From assembly GCA_023411645.1 (NCBI GenBank), contig JAEYON010000082.1, positions 1 through 9,973 of the forward strand: a DNA stretch of 9,973 bases, in the 5' to 3' direction. A program made the position numbers and the translations under genes. Under the pieces are notes generated by a model, which had not been told where the DNA came from, searched no databases, and worked only from the letters and a program-made list of their open reading frames with translations. Origin of the DNA: Bacillota bacterium. GTDB lineage: Bacteria > Bacillota > Clostridia > Acetivibrionales > DTU013. Below are positions 1 to 5,626 of the stretch, piece by piece. Every line of letters begins with the position of its first letter. The stretch's first letter is position 1.

Positions 1-24
1 GTCGCTATTAAAATGATGAACTCA

Positions 25-53
25 AAGACAAAACAAACATATAATGCTATACT
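25..53 (+). promoter_or_regulatory. Candidate sigma-A promoter for the ProB-like kinase gene
   Basis: An AAGACA box (25-30, four of six matches to TTGACA) is followed after 17 bases by TATACT (48-53). The -10 is preceded by TGC, giving an extended -10 element. Transcription would start near 60, leaving a leader of about 64 bases that includes an AGGAG ribosome binding site at 110-114. The left window edge hides any upstream gene, so the downstream gene could also be read from an earlier promoter. A TATAAT at 40-45 has no good -35 partner. Confidence 0.35.
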
Positions 54-123
54 ATATGTACTGAAAAAACAATCAGATAACCTGTTCGGTTGATGACTGG
101 ACACATAATAGGAGTAGTATATC

Positions 124-951
124 ATGAACTTTGATATTGAATTAGTTGGCAAGATAGGATCAATGGCTTTGATCCGTGAGGCTGAACATGATATTGATTA
201 TAACGTTTTCAGCCGTATTGGCAGCGAGCTGCATCCCGGAATGATCTGGGTAAGTTCCGGAGCGGTGGAAATAGGACGCCTTGATTATATTAAGCGAACA
301 GGCGGCGAGCTAACGGGTCCTAAGAGCGACATAATGACTGACTATTCGGCCCAGGGACAAGCAATACTGATGGAGGAGTATAGACGCTACATTCCCTCAA
401 AATACTCTGTCCGGCAATTGTTAGTGGAGCATATGCATTTTAATGATCCCGAAAAAAGAGAGCATATCCATCAATTCCTGATGCGCTGCGTAAAGCAGGA
501 TGCTATACCGATTGTAAATTATAATGATACTGTTAGCTTCGAAGAGAACCGGCGCTGGGAATTGGAACAGCTTCGCAGCAATGGTCAAAAAGGAATTGTA
601 GAATGTATTGACAACGATGAGACAGCCTCAGTAATTGCTACGTTAGTCAATCCGAAATATTTGCTTATTCTTACTTCCGTCGATGGAATTTACAGGAATC
701 CGAAGGATTCATCCACATTAGTTGACAAAGTGGAGGGTAAGGATGCGGACGAGGTTATTGCTCACATAGATGAATTGCAGAAGCATTGTTTTGGCGCAAG
801 CCGTTCCGGTGCAGGAGGAGCTAAAACAAAACTGGAATTTATAAAGGAACCTATCAGGCAAGGTACAACAGTTATCATTGCAAATTCGCGTTACCGGATT
901 TCAGATGTTCTTTCAGGCAACTGCCCGCGAACTATTTTTCGAACCAGATGA
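124..951 (+). CDS. ProB-like amino acid kinase family protein (no PUA domain), substrate unknown
   Basis: This 275-residue cytosolic protein has the amino-acid-kinase fold and most resembles glutamate 5-kinase (ProB). In order: a phosphate-binding KIGS at 10-13, VSSGA at 43-47, NYND at 132-135 where ProB has NEND, DND at 163-165, LTSVDGIY at 183-190, and GAGGAKTK at 229-236. Residues that hold glutamate in E. coli ProB (Ser50, Asn134, Asp137, Asn149, Asp150) have apparent equivalents in Ser45, Asn132, Asp135, Asn164 and Asp165. ProB usually has about 260-370 residues; the C-terminal PUA domain is absent here. About 17 extra residues lie between NYND and DND, beside the substrate pocket. No proA is adjacent, so proline synthesis is unlikely to be its role. 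The ATG has AGGAG nine bases upstream. It converges on the racemase-type gene. Phosphorylation of a carboxylate or phosphate group is inferred from the fold; the natural substrate is not known. Confidence 0.85.
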   Translation: MNFDIELVGKIGSMALIREAEHDIDYNVFSRIGSELHPGMIWVSSGAVEIGRLDYIKRTGGELTGPKSDIMTDYSAQGQAILMEEYRRYIPSKYSVRQLLVEHMHFNDPEKREHIHQFLMRCVKQDAIPIVNYNDTVSFEENRRWELEQLRSNGQKGIVECIDNDETASVIATLVNPKYLLILTSVDGIYRNPKDSSTLVDKVEGKDADEVIAHIDELQKHCFGASRSGAGGAKTKLEFIKEPIRQGTTVIIANSRYRISDVLSGNCPRTIFRTR

Positions 952-980
952 GATAAGGACAAATATTTGATGAATCAAGT

Positions 981-1017
981 ATTGGGGTACTGCTCCAGCC
1001 AGCAGTGCGACCCCAAT
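981..1017. other. Strong hairpin between the convergent genes
   Basis: ATTGGGGT pairs with ACCCCAAT (8 bp) and, inside it, ACTGCT pairs with AGCAGT (6 bp). There is a six-base loop and a three-base bulge (GCG) on the right arm. It begins 29 bases after the stop codon of the ProB-like gene. Neither strand has a U-tract after it, so it is not a classic intrinsic terminator. It could protect the 3' end of the kinase mRNA or act as a weak stop. Confidence 0.5.
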
Positions 1018-1020
1018 ACC

Positions 1021-1107
1021 TTCCGCAAATACTGATCCGCTGATAATCAACACTGCGCCAAGGACTTGGAGTAGTATTAATACTTCGTATAAAAATATGA
1101 TGAAAAA
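1021..1107 (-). pseudogene. Possible relic of an EamA-type (DMT) transporter C-terminus
   Basis: Read on the minus strand, this stretch gives about 29 residues, FFIIFLYEVLILLQ followed by VLGAVLIISGSVFAE. These resemble the last helix of EamA drug/metabolite transporters, where a Glu is followed by a run like LLQxxGAxLIxxG. The open frame runs from about 1128 to 913. It has no credible start: its only start candidate is a TTG inside the terminator stem with no ribosome binding site. Its tail overlaps the ProB-like gene. The similarity is a by-eye judgement over a short hydrophobic stretch, so chance composition is a real alternative. Confidence 0.2.
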
Positions 1108-1133
1108 GACCGTCAGCCATTTAGCCAACGGTC
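1101..1133 (-). terminator. Intrinsic terminator of the racemase-type gene
   Basis: On the minus strand GACCGTTGGCT and its partner form an 11-bp stem, including three G-T pairs, closed by an AAAT loop (1108-1133). TTTTTCATCA follows. It starts 15 bases after the stop codon of the gene it would end. The plus strand has no U-tract, so it works in one direction only. Confidence 0.8.
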
Positions 1134-1147
1134 TATGTAAAGTAACC

Positions 1148-2326
1148 TCACTTCCGGTTTATCATTTTATAATTGGGCTTTTCAGGATATTTCTCCAACA
1201 GTTCTTCGTTTAGTTCCACACCGAGGCCGGGACGGTTCGGTGGTATAATATAGCCGTCTTTCCACTCGATGTATTCCTTGACAATCTCTTTATCGAAACC
1301 GTCACACCTTCCGATACACTCCTGGATAAGGAAATTCGGACTGCATGCGCCAAGATGTACAGCAGCAGCAAATGCAATGGGGCCGCAGTACATCCATGGT
1401 GCGATCTGGGCATAATGTGCCTGTGCCATTCCGGCTATTTTCTTGGATTCCAGAATACCGTTTACTCCTACATGGACTTGTATAATTTGAGCAGCCTGTT
1501 TAGCCAGTAGAGGCTGATATTCATAGATCGTAATTAATCTTTCTCCTGTAGCAATTGGAATAGATGTATGTTGAGCAACCCTTGCCATCTCATCGACATT
1601 TTCCGGAGGTACGGGTTCTTCAAACCAAAGAGGAAGATACGGTTCCATCAGCTTGGCATATGTGATGGCGGTATGAGTGCAGAACTGACCATGAGTGCCA
1701 ATCAGGATATCCATTTTATCGCCCACCTCTTTTCGAATTGCAGCTACACAGTTTTCTGCATAGTGCAGCTCTTCCAAAGAGAGATTGCGAGGAGCCGGGT
1801 TTTCTGGCATGCTTGGATCAATCTTAATTGCAGTGAAACCGTCCTCCAAACACTGACGTGAAGCCCTGGCGTAATTTTCAGGAGTGTCTCTGTCATAAAT
1901 TGACTGGAGCCAATCGACATATGATACCAAATATGTATAGGAACGCAGTTTTTCGTTGATCTTTCCTCCGAGCAGGTTATATACCGGCTGATTAGTCGCT
2001 TTGCCAATTATATCCCAACAGGCCATTTCAATGCCTGCAATTGCTTGGGTAGAGATCATGCCGGGATGACGAAAATAGTGCAAGCCACCGCTGTAAAGAG
2101 TCTCCCATAATAACTCAATTTTGAAAGGGTCTGCTCCGAGGACATACATGTCGCCAAAATCCTTGATCATTTGTACGAGAGTTTTCTGCCTCTGCATAAC
2201 AGCATTGCACTCACCATAGCCCACGATGCCTTCATCAGTGACCAGCTTTACAAAAAGCCAGTCTTTACCGCCCTTGCGTTCGTTCGGGTTTCCGACAATA
2301 AAGGTAGTTATTTCTACGATTTTCAT
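1148..2326 (-). CDS. Mandelate racemase / muconate lactonizing-type enolase superfamily protein
   Basis: The 392-residue length and layout fit the mandelate racemase/galactonate dehydratase branch of the enolase superfamily. These cytosolic Mg2+ enzymes abstract the proton alpha to a carboxylate, usually dehydrating or epimerising sugar acids. An N-terminal capping domain (1-125) contains GYGE at 36-39 and the IAGIEMACWDIIGKA helix (96-110). The barrel has AIKID (Lys168), FEEP (Glu236) and ATGER (Glu262), the usual base and second and third metal-ligand positions, and IQE with Glu336. Three usual residues look changed: the first metal ligand (Asp in DFHG of galactonate dehydratase) falls at Gly210 in GTHG, the dyad Asp is His285, and the dyad His is Trp311. 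GAAAGGA lies upstream of the ATG. It has its own promoter and terminator and is divergent from the SorC-type regulator, so it is probably controlled by it. Sugar-acid dehydratase is the best guess; the exact substrate cannot be read. Confidence 0.85.
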   Translation of the reverse strand: MKIVEITTFIVGNPNERKGGKDWLFVKLVTDEGIVGYGECNAVMQRQKTLVQMIKDFGDMYVLGADPFKIELLWETLYSGGLHYFRHPGMISTQAIAGIEMACWDIIGKATNQPVYNLLGGKINEKLRSYTYLVSYVDWLQSIYDRDTPENYARASRQCLEDGFTAIKIDPSMPENPAPRNLSLEELHYAENCVAAIRKEVGDKMDILIGTHGQFCTHTAITYAKLMEPYLPLWFEEPVPPENVDEMARVAQHTSIPIATGERLITIYEYQPLLAKQAAQIIQVHVGVNGILESKKIAGMAQAHYAQIAPWMYCGPIAFAAAVHLGACSPNFLIQECIGRCDGFDKEIVKEYIEWKDGYIIPPNRPGLGVELNEELLEKYPEKPNYKMINRK

Positions 2327-2353
2327 AACGAAATCCTTTCCATTTTAATTTTT

Positions 2354-2389
2354 CGTATGATGATCCCCCCGATGACAGATGATCCCCCT
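2354..2389. promoter_or_regulatory. Candidate tandem operator (TGATCCCCC motif, two copies)
   Basis: CGTATGATGATCCCCCC at 2354-2370 is followed by a second ATGATCCCCC at 2379-2388. The cores start 19 bases apart, close to two helical turns. Both lie just downstream of the predicted start of transcription (about 2395) of the racemase-type gene, where a bound repressor would block elongation. The first copy matches a site before dctP (3765-3781) at 15 of 17 positions. The binding protein is unproven; the divergent SorC-type regulator is the obvious candidate. Confidence 0.5.
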
Positions 2390-2401
2390 TATAACAATTG
2401 T

Positions 2402-2430
2402 ATAATAGCACATGAATAATGTAATGTAAA
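2402..2430 (-). promoter_or_regulatory. Sigma-A promoter of the racemase-type gene
   Basis: On the minus strand a TTTACA -35 (2425-2430) is followed after exactly 17 bases by TATTAT (2402-2407). The -10 is preceded by TGC, an extended -10. Transcription would begin near 2395, giving a leader of about 70 bases that contains both copies of the candidate operator. Confidence 0.65.
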
Positions 2431-2510
2431 GTGTGATATGTGACTATATAGATATCTTATGTTCTTTTATTCTTTTTTATTGTATAATACTACTCATGAA
2501 GATGACTTTA

Positions 2511-2539
2511 TTGTAAATTATTTCATTATATTGTATCAT
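2511..2539 (+). promoter_or_regulatory. Candidate promoter of the SorC-type regulator
   Basis: TTGTAA (2511-2516) and TATCAT (2534-2539) are separated by 17 bases and would start transcription near 2546, about 49 bases before the regulator's ATG. Perfect TATAAT boxes at 2483-2488 and 2565-2570 are alternatives, but neither has a good -35 at the right distance. The region is very AT-rich, so chance matches are likely. Confidence 0.35.
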
Positions 2540-2594
2540 AATGATTGGTGGAATAACTTAACAGTATAATTGAGGAAAGGCGGAATGGAGAAAA

Positions 2595-3593
2595 ATGCGT
2601 ATTTCTAGTCCTAACGATTATGAAAAGACGAAGCTTTTAGTGGCTGTTGCCTCTCTATATTATGAGAATAATTTTAGCCAAAGTGAAATAGCTAAAAAAC
2701 TTGGCTTCTCCCGGCCTTATGTTTCTAAGCTGTTGGCAGAAGCTCAAAACACAGGAATCGTAAAAATTACAATCAATGATCTGACCCAGTCAGAAAGCCG
2801 AATTGAGCGAGAGATCCGGCAGCGTTTTGAGTTAAGAAGAGCTATTGTGGTGCCAAGCGCTAAAGTGGATAATATTCATGCAAGAGTGGGGGTTGCCGCG
2901 GCGAGATATCTAGACTCTATAGTCAAGAGCGGCGATACAATAGCAATAGGCTCTGGTACTACAATTTATAACTGCGCAGAAAATGTCATTGAACGTGATG
3001 ACCTGGAAAAAATAAGCGTCGCTCAATTTAATGGATTCTTAACGGAGAGCAAGCAGAATGTTTATGAAGCGGAAATCGTAAAGAGATTTGCCAGCGCATT
3101 GGGCGGTGTTCCCTATATCCTGCCAATTCCGGTACTCGTCAGTGATTTGACAATCAAGGATTATATGATGCGAGAGCAGACCATATCAGAAGCAATACAG
3201 AAACTTCATGAAGCAAATATTGCTATTTTTACTGTAGGTATATTCAGCACCAGCATTGTTTTAAAACGTTCGCGTATTTTTGACCGTAAGCGTATAGAAG
3301 CTATGGCGAGCAAGGGTGCAGTAGGTGATATCCTGGTACACTTTGTGGATATATGGGGAAGGATTTGTGATCCTGAATATGACCAGTGTGTCACCTCGCT
3401 GACATTGGATGAAGTCAAGCGAAAAGAATACCGAATTACAGTTGCATGCGGAAGAGCAAAGGTTGATGCAATCTGTGCCTCGCTCAACGGTGGTTACACC
3501 AATGTACTGATAACTGATGAAGATACTGCTGAAGGAGTCCAGGAGAGGCTTGAGCTGCTGGATGCAGGTAAAGTTTTCTCTTCCAACGGATAA
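2595..3593 (+). CDS. SorC family sugar-responsive transcriptional regulator
   Basis: This 332-residue cytosolic DNA-binding protein has the SorC/CggR/DeoR (B. subtilis) layout and typical length. An N-terminal helix-turn-helix (about 28-50, FSQSEIAKKLGFSRPYVSKL) precedes a sugar-phosphate-isomerase-like effector domain from about 65 to the end. Effector-domain signatures visible are IAIGSGTT (115-122), GDILVHFVDIWGRICD, and the C-terminal VACGRAKVDAI...VLITDEDTA. Such regulators are usually tetramers that bind sugars or sugar phosphates. GGAG lies four bases before the ATG with GAGGAAAGG further up, a slightly tight spacing. It sits between two promoters that share the CGTRTGRTGATCCCCCC motif, so it is inferred to control both the racemase-type gene and the TRAP operon, and possibly itself. 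It is followed by its own terminator, so it is a single-gene unit. Confidence 0.92.
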   Translation: MRISSPNDYEKTKLLVAVASLYYENNFSQSEIAKKLGFSRPYVSKLLAEAQNTGIVKITINDLTQSESRIEREIRQRFELRRAIVVPSAKVDNIHARVGVAAARYLDSIVKSGDTIAIGSGTTIYNCAENVIERDDLEKISVAQFNGFLTESKQNVYEAEIVKRFASALGGVPYILPIPVLVSDLTIKDYMMREQTISEAIQKLHEANIAIFTVGIFSTSIVLKRSRIFDRKRIEAMASKGAVGDILVHFVDIWGRICDPEYDQCVTSLTLDEVKRKEYRITVACGRAKVDAICASLNGGYTNVLITDEDTAEGVQERLELLDAGKVFSSNG

Positions 3594-3638
3594 AAAGATT
3601 TATAGCTTCACTTAACATAAAAAGGTTATATCCAATGG

Positions 3639-3664
3639 AAACCGCCGTTTTTGGCGGTTTTTTT
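3639..3664 (+). terminator. Intrinsic terminator after the SorC-type regulator
   Basis: AAACCGCC (3639-3646) pairs with GGCGGTTT (3653-3660) around a GTTTTT loop. The T-run continues to 3664, followed by GTTTG. It lies 46 bases after the regulator's stop codon and isolates it from the TRAP operon. Confidence 0.9.
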
Positions 3665-3689
3665 GTTTGTCAGACATAATAGGAACAAA

Positions 3690-3707
3690 AGTAACAGGCA
3701 AGTAACA
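3690..3707. repeat. AGTAACA direct repeats upstream of the TRAP promoter
   Basis: AGTAACA occurs at 3690-3696 and 3701-3707, 11 bases apart, with a weaker AGGAACA at 3681-3687. An inverted TGTTAC is at 3750-3755 near the predicted transcription start. The helically phased pair ends eight bases before the -35, a usual place for an activator. The short length means chance cannot be excluded. Confidence 0.3.
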
Positions 3708-3715
3708 AATAGCTA

Positions 3716-3744
3716 TTTACATAACAATAATTCCATGATAATAT
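3716..3744 (+). promoter_or_regulatory. Candidate sigma-A promoter of the TRAP operon
   Basis: TTTACA (3716-3721) is the same -35 as that of the racemase-type gene. It is followed after 17 bases by TAATAT (3739-3744). Overlapping alternatives for the -10 are GATAAT (3737-3742) and TATACT (3742-3747), with poorer spacing. Transcription would begin near 3751, about 90 bases before dctP. Confidence 0.5.
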
Positions 3745-3764
3745 ACTTATGTTACATCAAATAC

Positions 3765-3781
3765 CGTGTGGTGATCCCCCC
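3765..3781. promoter_or_regulatory. Candidate operator before dctP (TGATCCCCCC motif)
   Basis: CGTGTGGTGATCCCCCC matches 15 of 17 bases of the site at 2354-2370. It lies about 15-30 bases after the predicted start of the TRAP operon transcript, mirroring the position of the other copies behind their promoter. Relative to the gene it controls it is in the opposite orientation. Confidence 0.5.
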
Positions 3782-3840
3782 ATGGCTTTGATTCAAAATT
3801 CATATTTCGGATGATTCCGTAAAAAAGAGGGAGAAAAATT

Positions 3841-4944
3841 ATGAAAAGATACTCAGGGTTTCTGGTCATTTTTCTGATTATCACAATGGTTCTTGTCGCC
3901 GGGTGTGCAAAAGAGGCCCCAAACACCGAGCAATCGACAAATCTACCTGAAAGCACCGCTGCTGACAAAACTACGGACAACAGTGATGTAAAGGCGGAAT
4001 ACATTATCAAGTATGGTTCCGGGGTTGCAGAGGTAACTGACAGACCCGACCCGGATGCGACATGGGCCTATGCATTCAGGGACTATGTGCAGGAGAAGTC
4101 AGGCGGTCGGATCAAGGTTGATTTCTATTTTAACAATCAGTTGGGAGGACAGACCGATTTATTCCAAGGAGTCGGGTCCGGAGCCATTGAGGTTGCTGTG
4201 CTAAACGGTATGACAACTGAGAATTTTAACAAAAATGTTTGCCTTTTCTCTAGTCCCGGTCTATTTAAGAGTCTGTCGGAGGCCAATGCGGTTTTTGACA
4301 GCGAGTGGGCTGCCAAGTTCTTCGATCAGATACGGTCGGACAATGGCGTAATTGTCGCCGGAACTGCCGCAACTGGTTTCAGAAATTTTACTAATGACGA
4401 TAAGGAAATAAAGGTTCCTGCAGACGCCAAAGGTTTGCTGCTTCGCGTTATGGAGAGCCCTGTATCCATGAAGATGGTTGAATCGATTGGAGCTTCTCCG
4501 ATTCCGATTGACTGGGGTGAAGTGTACACGGCATTGCAGAATGGTGTCGCAGATGGCCAGGAAAACGTACTAAGCGGTGTAATTGCAAATAAGGTATATG
4601 AAGTTCAGCATTATATGGTACTTGATAAGCATATGGTATCTTCTCTCTGGGGCATGGTCAGTCAGAAATGGCTGGATACTCTACCAGAAGATCTTCAGAC
4701 TGTTGTGCTCGATGGAATGCGTGCCGGTGCGGAAGCTTCCCGTGCTATGCTTGATAAGTACAATGAAGACGCGCTTGACTTCCTGCGAGAAAACGGTGTC
4801 AAAATCTATGAGCCTACTGCGGAAGAAATGGAACTGTGGCAGAGTGCATACAGGACTTTGCCCTACGATTATATCAGGACTCAGGTCGAAGACCCAAAAT
4901 ATGTTGATGAATTATTCGCTTTATTAGAGAGCCTTGACAAATAG
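3841..4944 (+). CDS. dctP: TRAP transporter solute-binding lipoprotein (DctP family)
   Basis: This 367-residue extracytoplasmic binding protein captures a carboxylate and delivers it to the DctQM permease. A positively charged start and a hydrophobic stretch (6-20) lead to the lipobox VAGC with Cys22, so it is probably a membrane-anchored lipoprotein as in Gram-positives. A Thr/Ser/Asp-rich linker (23-50) precedes the DctP fold. The family signature runs from LLRVMESP (200-207) to DWGEVYTALQNGVADGQEN (224-242). Arg202 is the conserved residue that pairs with the ligand carboxylate, and Arg181 in GFRNF is another likely ligand contact. AGGGAG precedes the ATG. It is the first gene of the operon, behind its own promoter and candidate operator. 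The ligand is certainly acid-like by family, but its identity cannot be read from the sequence. Confidence 0.95.
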   Translation: MKRYSGFLVIFLIITMVLVAGCAKEAPNTEQSTNLPESTAADKTTDNSDVKAEYIIKYGSGVAEVTDRPDPDATWAYAFRDYVQEKSGGRIKVDFYFNNQLGGQTDLFQGVGSGAIEVAVLNGMTTENFNKNVCLFSSPGLFKSLSEANAVFDSEWAAKFFDQIRSDNGVIVAGTAATGFRNFTNDDKEIKVPADAKGLLLRVMESPVSMKMVESIGASPIPIDWGEVYTALQNGVADGQENVLSGVIANKVYEVQHYMVLDKHMVSSLWGMVSQKWLDTLPEDLQTVVLDGMRAGAEASRAMLDKYNEDALDFLRENGVKIYEPTAEEMELWQSAYRTLPYDYIRTQVEDPKYVDELFALLESLDK

Positions 4945-4986
4945 TCAAGCCATGAATGAATAGGCCTCATGATCGATGAGGCCTAT
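4933..4986 (+). other. Two intercistronic hairpins between dctP and dctQ
   Basis: The first (4933-4949) pairs CTTGAC with GTCAAG across the dctP stop codon. The second (4960-4986) is a perfect 11-bp stem, ATAGGCCTCAT with ATGAGGCCTAT, around a GATCG loop. No U-tract follows, so read-through into dctQ is expected. In transporter operons such hairpins commonly block 3' exonucleases and keep the binding-protein mRNA more abundant than the permease mRNA; that role is inferred here. Confidence 0.65.
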
Positions 4987-5056
4987 CCTACAAATAGTGT
5001 TTGGTATTAGCCTGCTCCAAAGTAAGGACAATGCACAGCAAGAAGGAGGGAAATAA

Positions 5057-5626
5057 ATGGATGTATTGGGGACGATATATTACAGGCTAGACAAGGCAGA
5101 GAATTTCCTGCATAAAAAAATACTTCAGCCGCTGGCATTTGTGTCGCTAGCAGCATCGGCATTATCATGTCTGTTTCAAATACTGTATCGATTTATCCTG
5201 TCGAAGTTCGTGGATTTTACTTTTCCATATACTGATGAGTTTACGCGTTACACCATAATTCTTAGTGTGTGGTTAATTGTACCTATTATAATGAAGCAAG
5301 GCTTACATCCTTCGGTTGACTTATTAAGAGACGCACTGAAGGGAAAAGGGAAATTAATTCTGTACTTCCTGATTAAAGCAATTACGATCTTTTGTCTGGT
5401 AATCTTTCTTTACTATCTTATGACTGTAATACAATCCAATGTTAATTATCATTCTCCCATGCTAAAGATACGGGGATCGGTTCTTTATTCTATTCCGGCC
5501 TTTGGTACGATTGCATTTCTTTTTCAGCTGGTTGTTGAGCTGATCGGCGTGATATCTGGAAAACTGAAGCCCTTTGAATTCCAGGTAAGCGAAGAAGACA
5601 TTGAAGAGGAGGACGTTGAAGTATGA
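5057..5626 (+). CDS. dctQ: TRAP transporter small permease subunit (DctQ family)
   Basis: This 189-residue inner-membrane protein is the small subunit of the TRAP permease and forms a complex with DctM. Four hydrophobic segments are visible at about 25-48, 64-80, 100-124 and 142-166. The segment-two region PYTDEFTRYTIILSVWL (57-73) matches the family's conserved W/Y-x-[DE]-E-x-x-R pattern. A strongly acidic tail (178-189) is unusual but plausible as a cytosolic end. A strong AGGAGG-like site precedes the ATG. Its stop codon overlaps the start of dctM by four bases (ATGA), which implies translational coupling and equal amounts of the two subunits. It is separated from dctP by 112 bases that hold two hairpins. 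Confidence 0.93.
   Translation: MDVLGTIYYRLDKAENFLHKKILQPLAFVSLAASALSCLFQILYRFILSKFVDFTFPYTDEFTRYTIILSVWLIVPIIMKQGLHPSVDLLRDALKGKGKLILYFLIKAITIFCLVIFLYYLMTVIQSNVNYHSPMLKIRGSVLYSIPAFGTIAFLFQLVVELIGVISGKLKPFEFQVSEEDIEEEDVEV

Noticed and set aside
913..1128. A 71-residue hydrophobic open frame on the minus strand as an intact small membrane protein gene
   Set aside because: Its only start is a TTG inside the terminator stem, with no ribosome binding site, and it overlaps the ProB-like gene. It is reported only as a possible relic.
2450..2457. AGATATCT palindrome upstream of the racemase-type promoter as an operator
   Set aside because: Eight bases in very AT-rich DNA with no second copy near the other promoters; chance is the simpler explanation.
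2565..2570. Perfect TATAAT immediately before the regulator gene as its main promoter
   Set aside because: No -35 at suitable spacing, and transcription would start inside the ribosome binding region.
3782..3814. A ten-codon upstream reading frame (ATG right after the C-tract) in the dctP leader
   Set aside because: It has no ribosome binding site, and nothing in its short peptide suggests attenuation such as a run of one amino acid.
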